Assembly (NCBI RefSeq): GCF_026262575.1
Contig: NZ_JAPKFL010000014.1
Location: 62,001-126,000, forward strand
Length of the DNA stretch: 64,000 nt
Direction of reading: 5' to 3'
DNA from: Streptomyces marinisediminis
Lineage (GTDB): Bacteria > Actinomycetota > Actinomycetes > Streptomycetales > Streptomycetaceae
Positions 27,754 to 35,655 of the stretch are shown here, one piece after another. Position 1 is the first letter of the stretch, and each line of letters opens with the position of its first letter. Under the pieces are notes generated by a model. That model saw only the letters and a program-made list of their open reading frames with translations. It searched no databases and was not told where the DNA came from. The position numbers were made by a program, and so were the translations under genes.

Positions 27754-29339
27754 CAGCGGTCCCTGCCCAGCAGCAGCCGCGCCTCCCCGACGGTGACCAC
27801 CGAGCCCGTCACCAGCACCCCGGCGCCCGCGTACTCGTGCTCCTCTTCGGCCAGCGTGATCGCCACCTCCAGCGCGTCGTCCAGCCGCGGTTCGACCTGG
27901 ACCCGCTCCTCCCCGAACACCTCGACGGCGAGGGCGGCCAGGGCGTCGACGTCCATCGCGCGCGGGGTGGAGTTGCGCGTGACGACGATCTCGGCGAGCA
28001 CCGGCTCCAGCGCTTCGAGCACCCCGCGCACGTCCTTGTCCCCGCTGGGGCCCACGACGCCGACCAGGCGGCTGAAGCCGAACGCCTCCGAGACCGCCGT
28101 CGCGGTGGCCTGGGCGCCGGCGGGGTTGTGCGCGGCGTCCAGCAGGACCGAGGGACTGCTGCGCACCAGCTCCAGACGGCCGGGCGAGGTCACCGCGGCG
28201 AAGGCGGTGCGCACGGCGTCGATGTCCAGGGTGCGGCCGGGCTCGGCGCCGACGCCGAAGAACGCCTCGACGGCCGCCAGCGCCACCGCGGCGTTGTGCG
28301 CCATGTGGGCGCCGTGCAGCGGCAGGAAGAGGTCCGGGTACTCGCCACCGAGCCCGCGCAGCGTGAGGAGCTGCCCGCCGACGGCGACCTCCCGCCGGAC
28401 GACGCCGAACTCCAGCCCCTCGCGGGCCACCGTGGCGCCCACCTCGGCGGCGTGGTTCAGCAGCACGGAGGCGGCGTCCACCGGCTGCTGGGCCAGCACG
28501 ACGGTCGCGCCCGGCTTGATGACGCCCGCCTTCTCGCGGGCGATCTCGGCGGGGGTGCCGCCCAGCCGGTCGGTGTGGTCCAGCGCGATCGGGGTGACGA
28601 CGGAGACGCCCGCGTCGATGACGTTGGTGGCGTCCCAGGTGCCGCCCAGGCCGACCTCGACGACGGCGACCTCCACCGGCGCGTCCGCGAAGGCCGCGTA
28701 CGCCATCCCGGTGAGCGCCTCGAAGAAGGACAGCCGGTGCTCCTGCGCCGCGTCGACCAGGTCGAGGAACGGCTTGATGTCCTCGTAGGCGCGGATGAAG
28801 GTCTCGGGGGGCAGCGGCAGCCCGTCCACGCTGACGCGCTCGGTCATCGACTGCACGTGCGGGCTGCTGTAGCGCCCGGTGCGCAGCTCGAAGGCGCGCA
28901 GCAGGGCGTCGATCATGCGGGCGGTGCTGGTCTTGCCGTTGGTGCCGGTGATGTGCACGGACTGGAAGGAGCGCTGCGGCTCCCCGAGCAGGTCCATCAG
29001 CGCGCGCACGCGGTCCAGGGTGGGGTCCAGGCGCGTCTCGGGCCAGCGGTCGAGGAGGGCCTGCTCGACGTCGCGCAGGGCCCGGTCGACCTCCGGGTCG
29101 GCGGGCCGCGCGGGCACCTCCAGCGCGGCGTCGGCGGTGAGCGGTCCGGCCTGGGTGCGCAGGGTGCGGCTGCCGGCCTCGATCACCGCGAGGTCGGGGT
29201 CGCGCCGCGCCTCCTGGCCCACGATCGCGTCGAACTCCTCGTGCTCCGCGGGCTCCTCGCGGTCCGCGTCCCTGGGGGACGGGTCGAAGCCGTGCGGGTC
29301 GTCGGGGCCGGGGCCGGGGGTGCTGGGGGTCTCGCTCAC
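27753..29339 (-). CDS. folC: Folylpolyglutamate synthase / dihydrofolate synthase, with N-terminal extension
   Basis: FolC adds glutamate to dihydropteroate and extends the polyglutamate tail of folates. The 528-residue product contains the Mur-ligase-like ATP loop SVHITGTNGKTSTARMIDAL, the metal and substrate region VAVVEVGLGGTWDATNV, and C-terminal LLDAAHNPAGAQ and VVGPSGDKDVRGVLEAL. About 85 residues precede the enzyme fold, mostly acidic and Pro-rich (MSETPSTPGPGPDDPHGFDP), so the protein is longer than the usual 420-450. GTG 29339 is supported by a TAGACT box exactly seven bases upstream, implying a leaderless mRNA. valS, its usual upstream neighbour, is absent here. Confidence 0.95.
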   Translation of the reverse strand: MSETPSTPGPGPDDPHGFDPSPRDADREEPAEHEEFDAIVGQEARRDPDLAVIEAGSRTLRTQAGPLTADAALEVPARPADPEVDRALRDVEQALLDRWPETRLDPTLDRVRALMDLLGEPQRSFQSVHITGTNGKTSTARMIDALLRAFELRTGRYSSPHVQSMTERVSVDGLPLPPETFIRAYEDIKPFLDLVDAAQEHRLSFFEALTGMAYAAFADAPVEVAVVEVGLGGTWDATNVIDAGVSVVTPIALDHTDRLGGTPAEIAREKAGVIKPGATVVLAQQPVDAASVLLNHAAEVGATVAREGLEFGVVRREVAVGGQLLTLRGLGGEYPDLFLPLHGAHMAHNAAVALAAVEAFFGVGAEPGRTLDIDAVRTAFAAVTSPGRLELVRSSPSVLLDAAHNPAGAQATATAVSEAFGFSRLVGVVGPSGDKDVRGVLEALEPVLAEIVVTRNSTPRAMDVDALAALAVEVFGEERVQVEPRLDDALEVAITLAEEEHEYAGAGVLVTGSVVTVGEARLLLGRDR

Positions 29340-29346
29340 GCGGGCC

Positions 29347-29352
29347 AGTCTA
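29347..29352 (-). promoter_or_regulatory. -10 box of a leaderless folC transcript
   Basis: TAGACT (29352-29347) is followed by seven bases and then GTG 29339. This fits the TANNNT box and 7-base spacing of Streptomyces leaderless promoters. There is no purine-rich ribosome site before the GTG. The -35 is not recognisable. Confidence 0.6.
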
Positions 29353-29416
29353 CGGAGGCCGGCGCGGAACCACGCGGGGTGCCCGCCCCGGAGCGATCGC
29401 GGTGGTCCGGCCGTGC

Positions 29417-29422
29417 CACACT
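29417..29422 (+). promoter_or_regulatory. -10-like box before rpiB
   Basis: CACACT (29417-29422) is followed by exactly seven bases and ATG 29430. It is a weak -10, but the spacing matches the leaderless arrangement seen at folC and valS and favours ATG 29430 over ATG 29424. Confidence 0.42.
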
Positions 29423-29429
29423 CATGCCC

Positions 29430-29918
29430 ATGCGCGTCTACCTGGGCTCGGATCACGCGGGCTACGAACTGAAGAACCACCTGGTGGAGTGGCTGAAGGA
29501 GGCCGGGCACGAGCCCGTCGACTGCGGCCCGCACCTGTACGACGCCGCCGACGACTACCCGCCGTTCTGCCTGCGCGCCGCCGAGGGCGCCGCCGGGGAC
29601 CCGGACGCCCTGGGCATCGTGGTGGGCGGTTCGGGCAACGGCGAGCAGATCGCGGCCAACAAGGTCAGGGGCGTGCGCGCGGTGCTGGCCTGGAGCGAGC
29701 AGACGGCGGCGCTGGGGCGCGAGCACAACGACGCGAACGTGATCAGCATCGGGGCCCGGATGCACTCCACCGAGGAGGCCACCCGCTTCGTGGAGACCTT
29801 CCTGGCGACCCCGTTCTCCGGCGACGCCCGGCACCAGCGCCGCATCGACCAGCTCGGCGGCTACGAGGAGACGCGGGAGCTGCCGCCCGTCCCCGCGCAC
29901 CACCCGCAGCAGGGCTGA
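29430..29918 (+). CDS. rpiB: Ribose-5-phosphate isomerase B
   Basis: RpiB interconverts ribose 5-phosphate and ribulose 5-phosphate in the pentose phosphate pathway. The 162-residue protein begins MRVYLGSDHAGYELKNHLVE, contains GIVVGGSGNGEQIAANKVRG and REHNDANVISIGARMH, and has a glutamate in the GNGEQ position, as in the mycobacterial type, rather than the cysteine of the E. coli enzyme. Two ATGs are possible (29424, 29430); the second gives the usual N-terminus. nei follows 13 bases later on the same strand, a pairing also known in M. tuberculosis. Confidence 0.95.
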   Translation: MRVYLGSDHAGYELKNHLVEWLKEAGHEPVDCGPHLYDAADDYPPFCLRAAEGAAGDPDALGIVVGGSGNGEQIAANKVRGVRAVLAWSEQTAALGREHNDANVISIGARMHSTEEATRFVETFLATPFSGDARHQRRIDQLGGYEETRELPPVPAHHPQQG

Positions 29919-29931
29919 CGGCCGCCCGCCG

Positions 29932-30795
29932 ATGCCCGAAGGCCACACGATCCACCGGTTGGCCGCCGCCTACCGCGAGCGGTTCGGCGGCGGCCCGGTG
30001 CGGGCCAGCAGCCCGCAGGGCACCTTCGCCGACGGCGCGGCCCTGCTGGACGGGCGGTGGCTGACCACGGCGGAGGCCGTCGGCAAGCACCTGTTCCTGG
30101 GGTTCCTGGGGCCCCCGGGGCCCCAGGGGTCTCGGGAGGGTCGGGCACCCGGGCCGGGCGTCGGCTGGGTGCACATCCACCTCGGCCTGTTCGGGAAGGT
30201 GTACTTCGGCGCGCCGGGGGACGCCGACGACCCCCCGGCGCCCACCGTGCGGCTGCGGCTGGCGGGCGAGCGCGGCCACGCCGACCTGCGCGGACCCACC
30301 CGGTGCGCCCTGGTCACCGACGCGGACAAGGCCGCCGTCGCCGCGCGGCTCGGCCCCGACCCGCTGCGCCCGGACGCCGACCCGGAGCGGGCGTGGGCGC
30401 GGATAGCGCGCAGCCGCACCGCCATCGCCGCGCTGCTGCTGGACCAGAAGGTGGTCTCGGGCGTCGGCAACGTCTACCGGGCGGAAGTGCTGTTCCGGCA
30501 CGGCGTCGACCCGTACCGGCCCGGCCGGGAACTGACCCGGGCGCAGTGGCGGGCGCTGTGGGAGGACCTGGTGGAGCTGATGCCCCACGGCGTGCGCTCG
30601 GGCCGCATCGACACCGTGCGCCCCGAGCACACCCCCGAGGCGATGGGCCGGCCGCCGCGCGTGGACGACCACGGCGGCGAGGTGTACGTCTACCGGCGGG
30701 CGGACCGGCCGTGCCACGTGTGCGCCGCCCGGGTGCGCACCGCCGAGCTGGCGGGCCGCAACCTGTTCTGGTGCCCGGCCTGCCAGCGGGGCTGA
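29932..30795 (+). CDS. nei: Formamidopyrimidine-DNA glycosylase family protein (Nei1-type endonuclease VIII)
   Basis: A 287-residue base-excision-repair glycosylase/AP lyase. The mature N-terminal PEGHTIHRLAAAY supplies the catalytic Pro and Glu. The H2TH region has LLLDQKVVSGVGNVYRAEVL, and the C-terminal zinc finger is CHVCAARVRTAELAGRNLFW followed by CPAC. It is closest in pattern to mycobacterial Nei1 (Rv2464c, from memory). After GKHLFLGFLG there is a Gly/Pro/Arg insert of about 16 residues, encoded by a near-palindromic CTGGGGCCCCCGGGGCCCCA tract, not present in the Nei1 I know. It is transcribed with rpiB. Confidence 0.92.
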   Translation: MPEGHTIHRLAAAYRERFGGGPVRASSPQGTFADGAALLDGRWLTTAEAVGKHLFLGFLGPPGPQGSREGRAPGPGVGWVHIHLGLFGKVYFGAPGDADDPPAPTVRLRLAGERGHADLRGPTRCALVTDADKAAVAARLGPDPLRPDADPERAWARIARSRTAIAALLLDQKVVSGVGNVYRAEVLFRHGVDPYRPGRELTRAQWRALWEDLVELMPHGVRSGRIDTVRPEHTPEAMGRPPRVDDHGGEVYVYRRADRPCHVCAARVRTAELAGRNLFWCPACQRG

Positions 30796-30871
30796 CCGCG
30801 GCCGCTCCGGTGGCGGCCGGCCGCTCCGGCGGGCCGCCACCCCCTCGCGCGCCCCGCGCGCGCCGTCAGAA

Positions 30872-32104
30872 TCAGAACCCGTGCGGCAGCCACGGGGCGC
30901 GGGACGCGGAGAACGCCGTGGAGGCCGCCTCCAGCGCGCCGGCGCGCAGCTCCCGCACCCGGCCGGCCGCGGCCAGCGCGTACAGCGGCTCGCCGCCGAG
31001 GTAGGCCGAGCCCAGCTCGCGCACCGTCAGCGCCAGGTCCGCCGGAGCGTCGGTGCGCTCGCACACCGCCCCCGCGGTGTCGCCCGCCAGCCGCCAGCGG
31101 CCGGTGTTCCAGGGGCAGAAGTCGTCGCCGACGTCGAGCACCACGTCCACCGGGCGCGCGTAGGAGCGGGCCGCGAGCGCGGCGCCCACGTCGACCGGGC
31201 GCAGGTACAGCCCGTCGCGCAGGCGGCGGTTGCAGCGGCGCGGGTCGGAGACGAGGTACTGCCACGGGTCGTCCAGCGGCCGCGCGCCGGTCTCGATCCG
31301 CGAGGTGAGGTCGATGCCCGCCAGGAAGCGCCACAGCGCGGCGTCGGCGGCCGGGTCGAGCGCCTCCAGGTCGCGCACGTTGACGGTGCCCCGCGGGCCC
31401 GCGTCGTCCCAGTCGGGCGTGACGGAGTAGCGGGCGTACCCGACCAGCTCGCCGTCGCGCTCGGCCAGCACGCACATCAGGGGCGAGGCGCCCTTGCGCC
31501 CGCTCTCCGGGTCGGCGATCTGGTCCTCGGCCCAGGTGTGCGAGATCCGCTCCAGCCTGCCCGGGCGTGTCGGCACCAGGCGGGCGTAGAGCTCCTCGCA
31601 CCGCGCCAGCGACTTCGCCGGGTCCGCCCAGCGGACCCGCACGTCGTCGGTGCCCGGCGGCGTCCGCAGTTCCACGCGGTCGGTGTCCACCGTGGCGCGC
31701 AGCTCCTGGGTGGCGACGCCGTAGCCGAACCGTCCGTAGATCGCGGGCTCGGAGGCCGTCAGCACGGCCAGCGGCTCACCGGCCTCGTGGACGGCGTCGA
31801 GCTGGCGCCGCATCATCGACCTGAGCACGCCCCGGCGCCGGTGGGTGGCCGCGACGCTCACCAGCGTCAGCCCCGCGGCGGGGACGAGGGCGCCCCCGGG
31901 CACCGTCACGCGGAAGGAGAAGGTGCTCGCGGTGCCCACGATCTCCGTGCCGTCCACCGCGGCGATCCCGCGTTCGAACTCCACCAGGCTCCGCCACCTG
32001 GCCTCTTCAGCCGGCTCCTCGGGCACACCGCCGAAGGCGCGGATGACCGCGCCGTACCAGGAGTCCCAGTCCTCGGAGCGCAACCCGCGCAGCTCAATCG
32101 TCAT
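30872..32104 (-). CDS. Eis-like GNAT N-acetyltransferase
   Basis: A 410-residue protein of the Eis family (two tandem GNAT domains plus a SCP2-like C-terminal domain). The first GNAT has GLTLVSVAATHRRRGVLRSM as its acetyl-CoA loop and PAIYGRFGYGVAT, both hallmarks. The C-terminal domain includes DDFCPWNTGRWRL, and the chain ends in ...PWLPHGF, consistent with Eis enzymes whose terminal Phe carboxylate joins catalysis. Eis homologues acetylate aminoglycosides or protein lysines; the true substrate here is unknown. It is divergent from the phosphatase gene, with 112 bp between the starts. ATG 32104 is preferred. Confidence 0.88.
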   Translation of the reverse strand: MTIELRGLRSEDWDSWYGAVIRAFGGVPEEPAEEARWRSLVEFERGIAAVDGTEIVGTASTFSFRVTVPGGALVPAAGLTLVSVAATHRRRGVLRSMMRRQLDAVHEAGEPLAVLTASEPAIYGRFGYGVATQELRATVDTDRVELRTPPGTDDVRVRWADPAKSLARCEELYARLVPTRPGRLERISHTWAEDQIADPESGRKGASPLMCVLAERDGELVGYARYSVTPDWDDAGPRGTVNVRDLEALDPAADAALWRFLAGIDLTSRIETGARPLDDPWQYLVSDPRRCNRRLRDGLYLRPVDVGAALAARSYARPVDVVLDVGDDFCPWNTGRWRLAGDTAGAVCERTDAPADLALTVRELGSAYLGGEPLYALAAAGRVRELRAGALEAASTAFSASRAPWLPHGF

Positions 32105-32202
32105 ACCTCATGACTATCAAGTCGACGGGCACGGGGCATCCGGTTTTCGAACGGGGACGCTTCGGACACAGGTGGGAATCGACGCGGCGGCGAGCACCCG
32201 GA

Positions 32203-32208
32203 TAGGGT
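32203..32208 (+). promoter_or_regulatory. Possible -10 box of the phosphatase gene
   Basis: TAGGGT (32203-32208) lies eight bases before ATG 32217. It could drive a leaderless or nearly leaderless transcript. There is no clear -35. Confidence 0.38.
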
Positions 32209-32216
32209 CCCCGACC

Positions 32217-33371
32217 ATGGCAGGTCACACCGGTTCGACGGGCGAGTCGGCCCGGCCGCACCGCGGTCGGAAGGCGTGGCACCGGACTCGGCTGCGACTG
32301 CGCCGCTCGGGCGTCGACTCCTTCCGCGGCCACGGCTCCGACTGGGCCGTCTTCGGCGTCCTGCTGCTGGCCGTGGCCGTCTTCGCCTGGGGCACGCTGG
32401 CCCTGCCCCTGTGGGTGGCACCGGAGGCGCTGGTCCTCCCCGTCATCGCCGGCGGGCTGCTGCTGCGCCCGGCGCGGCTGCTGACCCTGTACGCGGCGTC
32501 CGCCCTCGCGCTGGTGGTCGAGTCCCTGGCGCTCGGCCCCTACACCGCGGGCGCGGGACGCGTCACGCCCGGCACCGTGCTCGTCGTGGCCGCGGTAAGC
32601 CTGGCCGGGCTGCTGATCGCCCAGTTCCGCATGCGGGTGGGCGTGCCGTGGATGCGCGGCGGGACCATGCTGTTCGACCTGCGCGAGCGGCTCGGCGTGC
32701 AGAGCAAGCTGCCGGAACTGCCGCGCCGCTGGCACCGCGAGATGTCCCTGCGCCCGGCGGGCGGCCAGTCCTTCTCCGGCGACTTCGTGGTGGCCGCCCG
32801 CACCGGCCCCGAGCGCCGCACGCTGGAGGTCGTGCTCACCGACGTCTCCGGCAAGGGCATGGACGCCGCCTCCCGGGCCCTGCTGCTGTCCGGCGCGTTC
32901 GGCGGCCTGCTCGGCTCGCTGCCCGCCCCGGCCTTCCTGCCCGCGGCCAACGCCTACCTGCTGCGCCAGGACTGGGACGAGGGCTTCGCCACCTCCGTGC
33001 ACCTCGTCCTGGACCTGGACACCGGGGACTTCGAGCTGATGTCGGCCGGCCACCTGCCGGCGGTGCAGCGCTGCTCGGGCACCGGCACGTGGCAGCGGCA
33101 CGCCGCCGACGGCCCGCTGCTGGGCGTCCTGGACGGCGCCGAGTTCCACCCCGTCAAGGGCCGGCTGCGCCGCGGCGACGTGCTGATGCTGTTCACCGAC
33201 GGGCTGGTGGAGGCCGCCGACCGGGAGCTGGACGCCGGGATCGACCGGCTCACCGGGGTCGCCGACACCTACGTCGCCACCGGCTTCCGCGGCACCGCGT
33301 GGCACCTGATCGAACAGGTGGCCCCCGACGTCAACGACGACCGCGCCCTGCTGATCCTCTGCCGCGACTGA
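32217..33371 (+). CDS. Membrane-anchored PP2C-type (SpoIIE family) serine phosphatase
   Basis: A 384-residue protein. Residues 1-40 are basic. Four or five hydrophobic helices follow (for example WAVFGVLLLAVAVFAWGTLA and VLVVAAVSLAGLLIAQFRM), then a PPM/SpoIIE phosphatase domain from about residue 170. The metal-binding and fold motifs are GGQSFSGDFVVAA, VLTDVSGKGMDAASRALLL, FELMSAGHLPAV, LFTDGLVEAADREL and NDDRALLILC. Such phosphatases dephosphorylate anti-anti-sigma factors of the SpoIIAA/RsbV type. No anti-sigma or antagonist gene is adjacent, so the partner is unknown. ATG 32217 is chosen because upstream codons lack family similarity. Confidence 0.88.
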   Translation: MAGHTGSTGESARPHRGRKAWHRTRLRLRRSGVDSFRGHGSDWAVFGVLLLAVAVFAWGTLALPLWVAPEALVLPVIAGGLLLRPARLLTLYAASALALVVESLALGPYTAGAGRVTPGTVLVVAAVSLAGLLIAQFRMRVGVPWMRGGTMLFDLRERLGVQSKLPELPRRWHREMSLRPAGGQSFSGDFVVAARTGPERRTLEVVLTDVSGKGMDAASRALLLSGAFGGLLGSLPAPAFLPAANAYLLRQDWDEGFATSVHLVLDLDTGDFELMSAGHLPAVQRCSGTGTWQRHAADGPLLGVLDGAEFHPVKGRLRRGDVLMLFTDGLVEAADRELDAGIDRLTGVADTYVATGFRGTAWHLIEQVAPDVNDDRALLILCRD

Positions 33372-33411
33372 CCGGCGCCCGGCGCGCGGGAATCCGGGCC
33401 CGGCCCGCAGG

Positions 33412-34563
33412 TCACCCGGGCCGGACGGCGGCGTCGTCGCGGCGGAAGGCCCAGTCCATCCTCGGCTCGACCACGGGGCGGAAGAGGCGGCGCACCGGCC
33501 GCGTGCACAGCCCCGTCATCACGCCCGCCGCGATCAGGGTGATGACGACGCGGCCGAGCGTGGAGTCCGCACCGGGCAGGTCGTACCAGTCGTACTCGCG
33601 GGCGAGGTGGATCGGGTAGACGTGCAGCAGGTAGGCGAAGACCGTGCCCGCGCCCAGCGAGGTGAACCAGGTGGTCCGGCGCGGGGTCAGCGCCAGCAGC
33701 GCCGCCGTCATGGCCAGCGCGCAGCCGAAGGTGGCCAGCGTCATCACCGGCCCCACCCAGCCCGGCACGCCCATCTCCTGCGCGGCGTCCTGCCGCAGCA
33801 GCCAGGTGTGGTTCATGCGCGGCAGCGCCCAGTAGCCGAACGCCAGCGCGCCGAGCAGCACCGGCACGGCCGCGATCCGGGCCGCGCGGTGCCGCAGCAG
33901 CTCGAAGTGGTCCGGGCGGAGGTGGAGGCCGAGCACGAAGAACGGCAGGAACTGCAGCACCCGCATGAGGTCGATCTCGCTGCCGATGCCCGGGGTGGCG
34001 CTGGCCGCCATGGCGACCCCTATGGCGACGGGCAGCGGCCAGCGCAGCGCCTTCCACACCGGCGTGGTCAGCCGCCAGACGAACAGCGCGATCAGGAACC
34101 ACAGGGCGTAGCTGGGGGTGAACAGGGACAGCTCGCGCTGGGGGTTGTCGATGAGCCGCATGAACAGCGTGAACGTGATCTCGAAGACGACGTAGGGCAC
34201 GAGCAGGCCCGTGACCAGGCGCCGGATCTGCGCGGGCCGGCCCTCGAAGCCGCGCGAGAGGTATCCCGAGACGAGGATGAACGCCGGCATGTGGAAGGCG
34301 TAGGTCGCCAGGTACAGCGCCCCGGCCGTGTCGCTGTCCGGCACCATCGGCGCCCAGGTGTGCCCGAGGCCGACCAGCAGGATCGTCAGGTACTTGACGT
34401 TGTCCAGGAACGGGTCGCGCTCCTGGCCGCCACGACCGGCCGCGGTGGCCGAGCCGCGCGCGGAGGCGGTGGGCGCCTCGGGCGGGGAGGTGGGGGGACT
34501 CGCCGCGAGCGTCTCTTGGCGGATGGGTGGGGGGGCCGTCCGGCCGTTACCAGCGTGAGACAT
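33412..34563 (-). CDS. Acyltransferase family 3 membrane protein
   Basis: A 383-residue integral membrane acyltransferase of the Acyl_transf_3 / OatA-like family. A 45-residue polar leader precedes RDPFLDNVKYLTILLVGLGH, the conserved first-helix signature with its catalytic His region, and HMPAFILVSGYLSRGF, the second family motif. About ten helices follow. These enzymes O-acylate exported sugars or antibiotics, or modify wall polymers. ATG 34563 is the start, although only GGAGA directly abutting it could serve as a ribosome site. It is convergent with the phosphatase gene. Confidence 0.88.
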   Translation of the reverse strand: MSHAGNGRTAPPPIRQETLAASPPTSPPEAPTASARGSATAAGRGGQERDPFLDNVKYLTILLVGLGHTWAPMVPDSDTAGALYLATYAFHMPAFILVSGYLSRGFEGRPAQIRRLVTGLLVPYVVFEITFTLFMRLIDNPQRELSLFTPSYALWFLIALFVWRLTTPVWKALRWPLPVAIGVAMAASATPGIGSEIDLMRVLQFLPFFVLGLHLRPDHFELLRHRAARIAAVPVLLGALAFGYWALPRMNHTWLLRQDAAQEMGVPGWVGPVMTLATFGCALAMTAALLALTPRRTTWFTSLGAGTVFAYLLHVYPIHLAREYDWYDLPGADSTLGRVVITLIAAGVMTGLCTRPVRRLFRPVVEPRMDWAFRRDDAAVRPG

Positions 34564-34947
34564 TCTCCGGACTCTAAGCCGGAAGGAAGACAGACGTAAA
34601 CCAGCGCCGCGGCGTTGCCTCAGATCACGAGAATTCTTCACCTCGTGTCCGCATCGAGACCACACCGGGGGTGAAATGCCCGCTCTGCCCGCAAAAGCAC
34701 CCACCGCTTTGGCCCGGCGGGCCGAGGGCCGCCCCGTGCGTCCGGGCGGAGGGGACGACCCCGCCCACCGCGGCGCCGCGGCGCCGCCCGCCCGGCGCGG
34801 TACGCCGACGGAGTGTCAGCGGTCTCCTGTCCTCACCCGGTTGGTGGCACGATGGGCACGATGGGAGAGCCGCGGAGGGGATGGCCTCGTCAGACGGCCA
34901 GCCCTCATACCGGTGGCGAGGCGTTCCGACCGAAGGTGTGATCTGTT
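34564..34947. other. Divergent intergenic region upstream of the acyltransferase and the small membrane gene
   Basis: This 384-bp stretch has no gene that I can support. It includes a less G+C-rich patch with CACGAG (34626-34631) facing CTCGTG (34642-34647) around GAATTCTT, which could be an operator or stem-loop for the leftward gene. It must also hold the rightward promoter, which I cannot place. Short open frames here look like chance. Confidence 0.4.
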
Positions 34948-35142
34948 GTGGCCATTTCGCTGTCTGTGGTGCTGTTGCTCGCGATCATCCTGGTGGTGAT
35001 GATTCGGAGCGGCTCCATCAAGGCGGGCCCGGCGATCGTCGCCGCGCTCTTCGGCTTCTTCCTCGCCTCCAGCGGAATGGCCCCGACGATCCAGAACTTC
35101 CTGGACTCGGTGGCCAGCTCCCTGAACTCCATCAGCCTGTGA
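34948..35142 (+). CDS. Small hydrophobic membrane protein, 64 aa
   Basis: It starts at GTG 34948 behind AAGGTG. The product begins MAISLSVVLLLAIILVVMIR, so it has an N-terminal signal-like or membrane helix, a short SGSIKAGP turn, a second hydrophobic segment AIVAALFGFFLASSGMA and an amphipathic end (NFLDSVASSLNSISL). Similar small proteins occur in many streptomycetes as far as I recall, without known function. Codon use (strong third-position G/C) supports a real gene. Confidence 0.7.
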   Translation: MAISLSVVLLLAIILVVMIRSGSIKAGPAIVAALFGFFLASSGMAPTIQNFLDSVASSLNSISL

Positions 35143-35264
35143 GCGACGTCCCGCGCGGGCGCACGGGCCCGGCGGAGCACGCCGGGCCGGTGGCCGGGTG
35201 CGGGACGACGGCGCCGGCCAGGGCGCGAGGGGCGAACCTCGACGGCCTGGCCGGCGGAGTGCGG

Positions 35265-35335
35265 AGCGGGCGACGGGAATCGAACCCGCGTAGCCAGTTT
35301 GGAAGACTGGGGCTCTACCATTGAGCTACGCCCGC
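35265..35335 (-). tRNA. tRNA-Gly (anticodon TCC)
   Basis: The minus strand folds into a 71-nt cloverleaf: acceptor GCGGGCG/CGCCCGC, D arm from TAGCTCAATGGTAGA, anticodon loop CTTCCAA with TCC at 35303-35301, and T arm GGGTTCGATTCCC. The 3' CCA is not encoded. Confidence 0.97.
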
Positions 35336-35439
35336 GAGCGCCCCACCGATCGCGGCCGGTCCCGGTCACCTGAACCGGTCACCGACCGGAGTGCGGCACG
35401 CAGTGCATCGTACGGCATGTACCCTACGTGTCGCACCGG

Positions 35440-35516
35440 CGGGGTGTGGCGCAGCTTGGTAGCGCGTCCGCTTTGGGAGCGGAAGGTCGTCGGTTCGAAT
35501 CCGGCCACCCCGACCA
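35440..35516 (+). tRNA. tRNA-Pro (anticodon TGG)
   Basis: Cloverleaf with acceptor CGGGGTG/CACCCCG, D arm TGGCGCAGCTTGGTAGCGC, anticodon loop TTTGGGA with TGG at 35474-35476, and T arm CGGTTCGAATCCG. The 3' CCA is encoded (35514-35516). It lies about 140 bp upstream of tig on the same strand, so the two may share read-through transcription. Confidence 0.97.
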
Positions 35517-35655
35517 CGTACCATGAAGGCGCGCGTGCCTGTGTCGTGTCCGTGTATTCCGATCGCATACGGGGCGCCCCCGTCCGCGGACCCACCGTCC
35601 GCGGGCAACGTCTCATTGACGTTTATCCGAGCAGTCAGCCCCAAGGAGACCGACC

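Noticed and set aside
34626..34647. CACGAG...CTCGTG as a defined operator
   Set aside because: Six-base arms are too short to name a regulator; noted only within the intergenic description.
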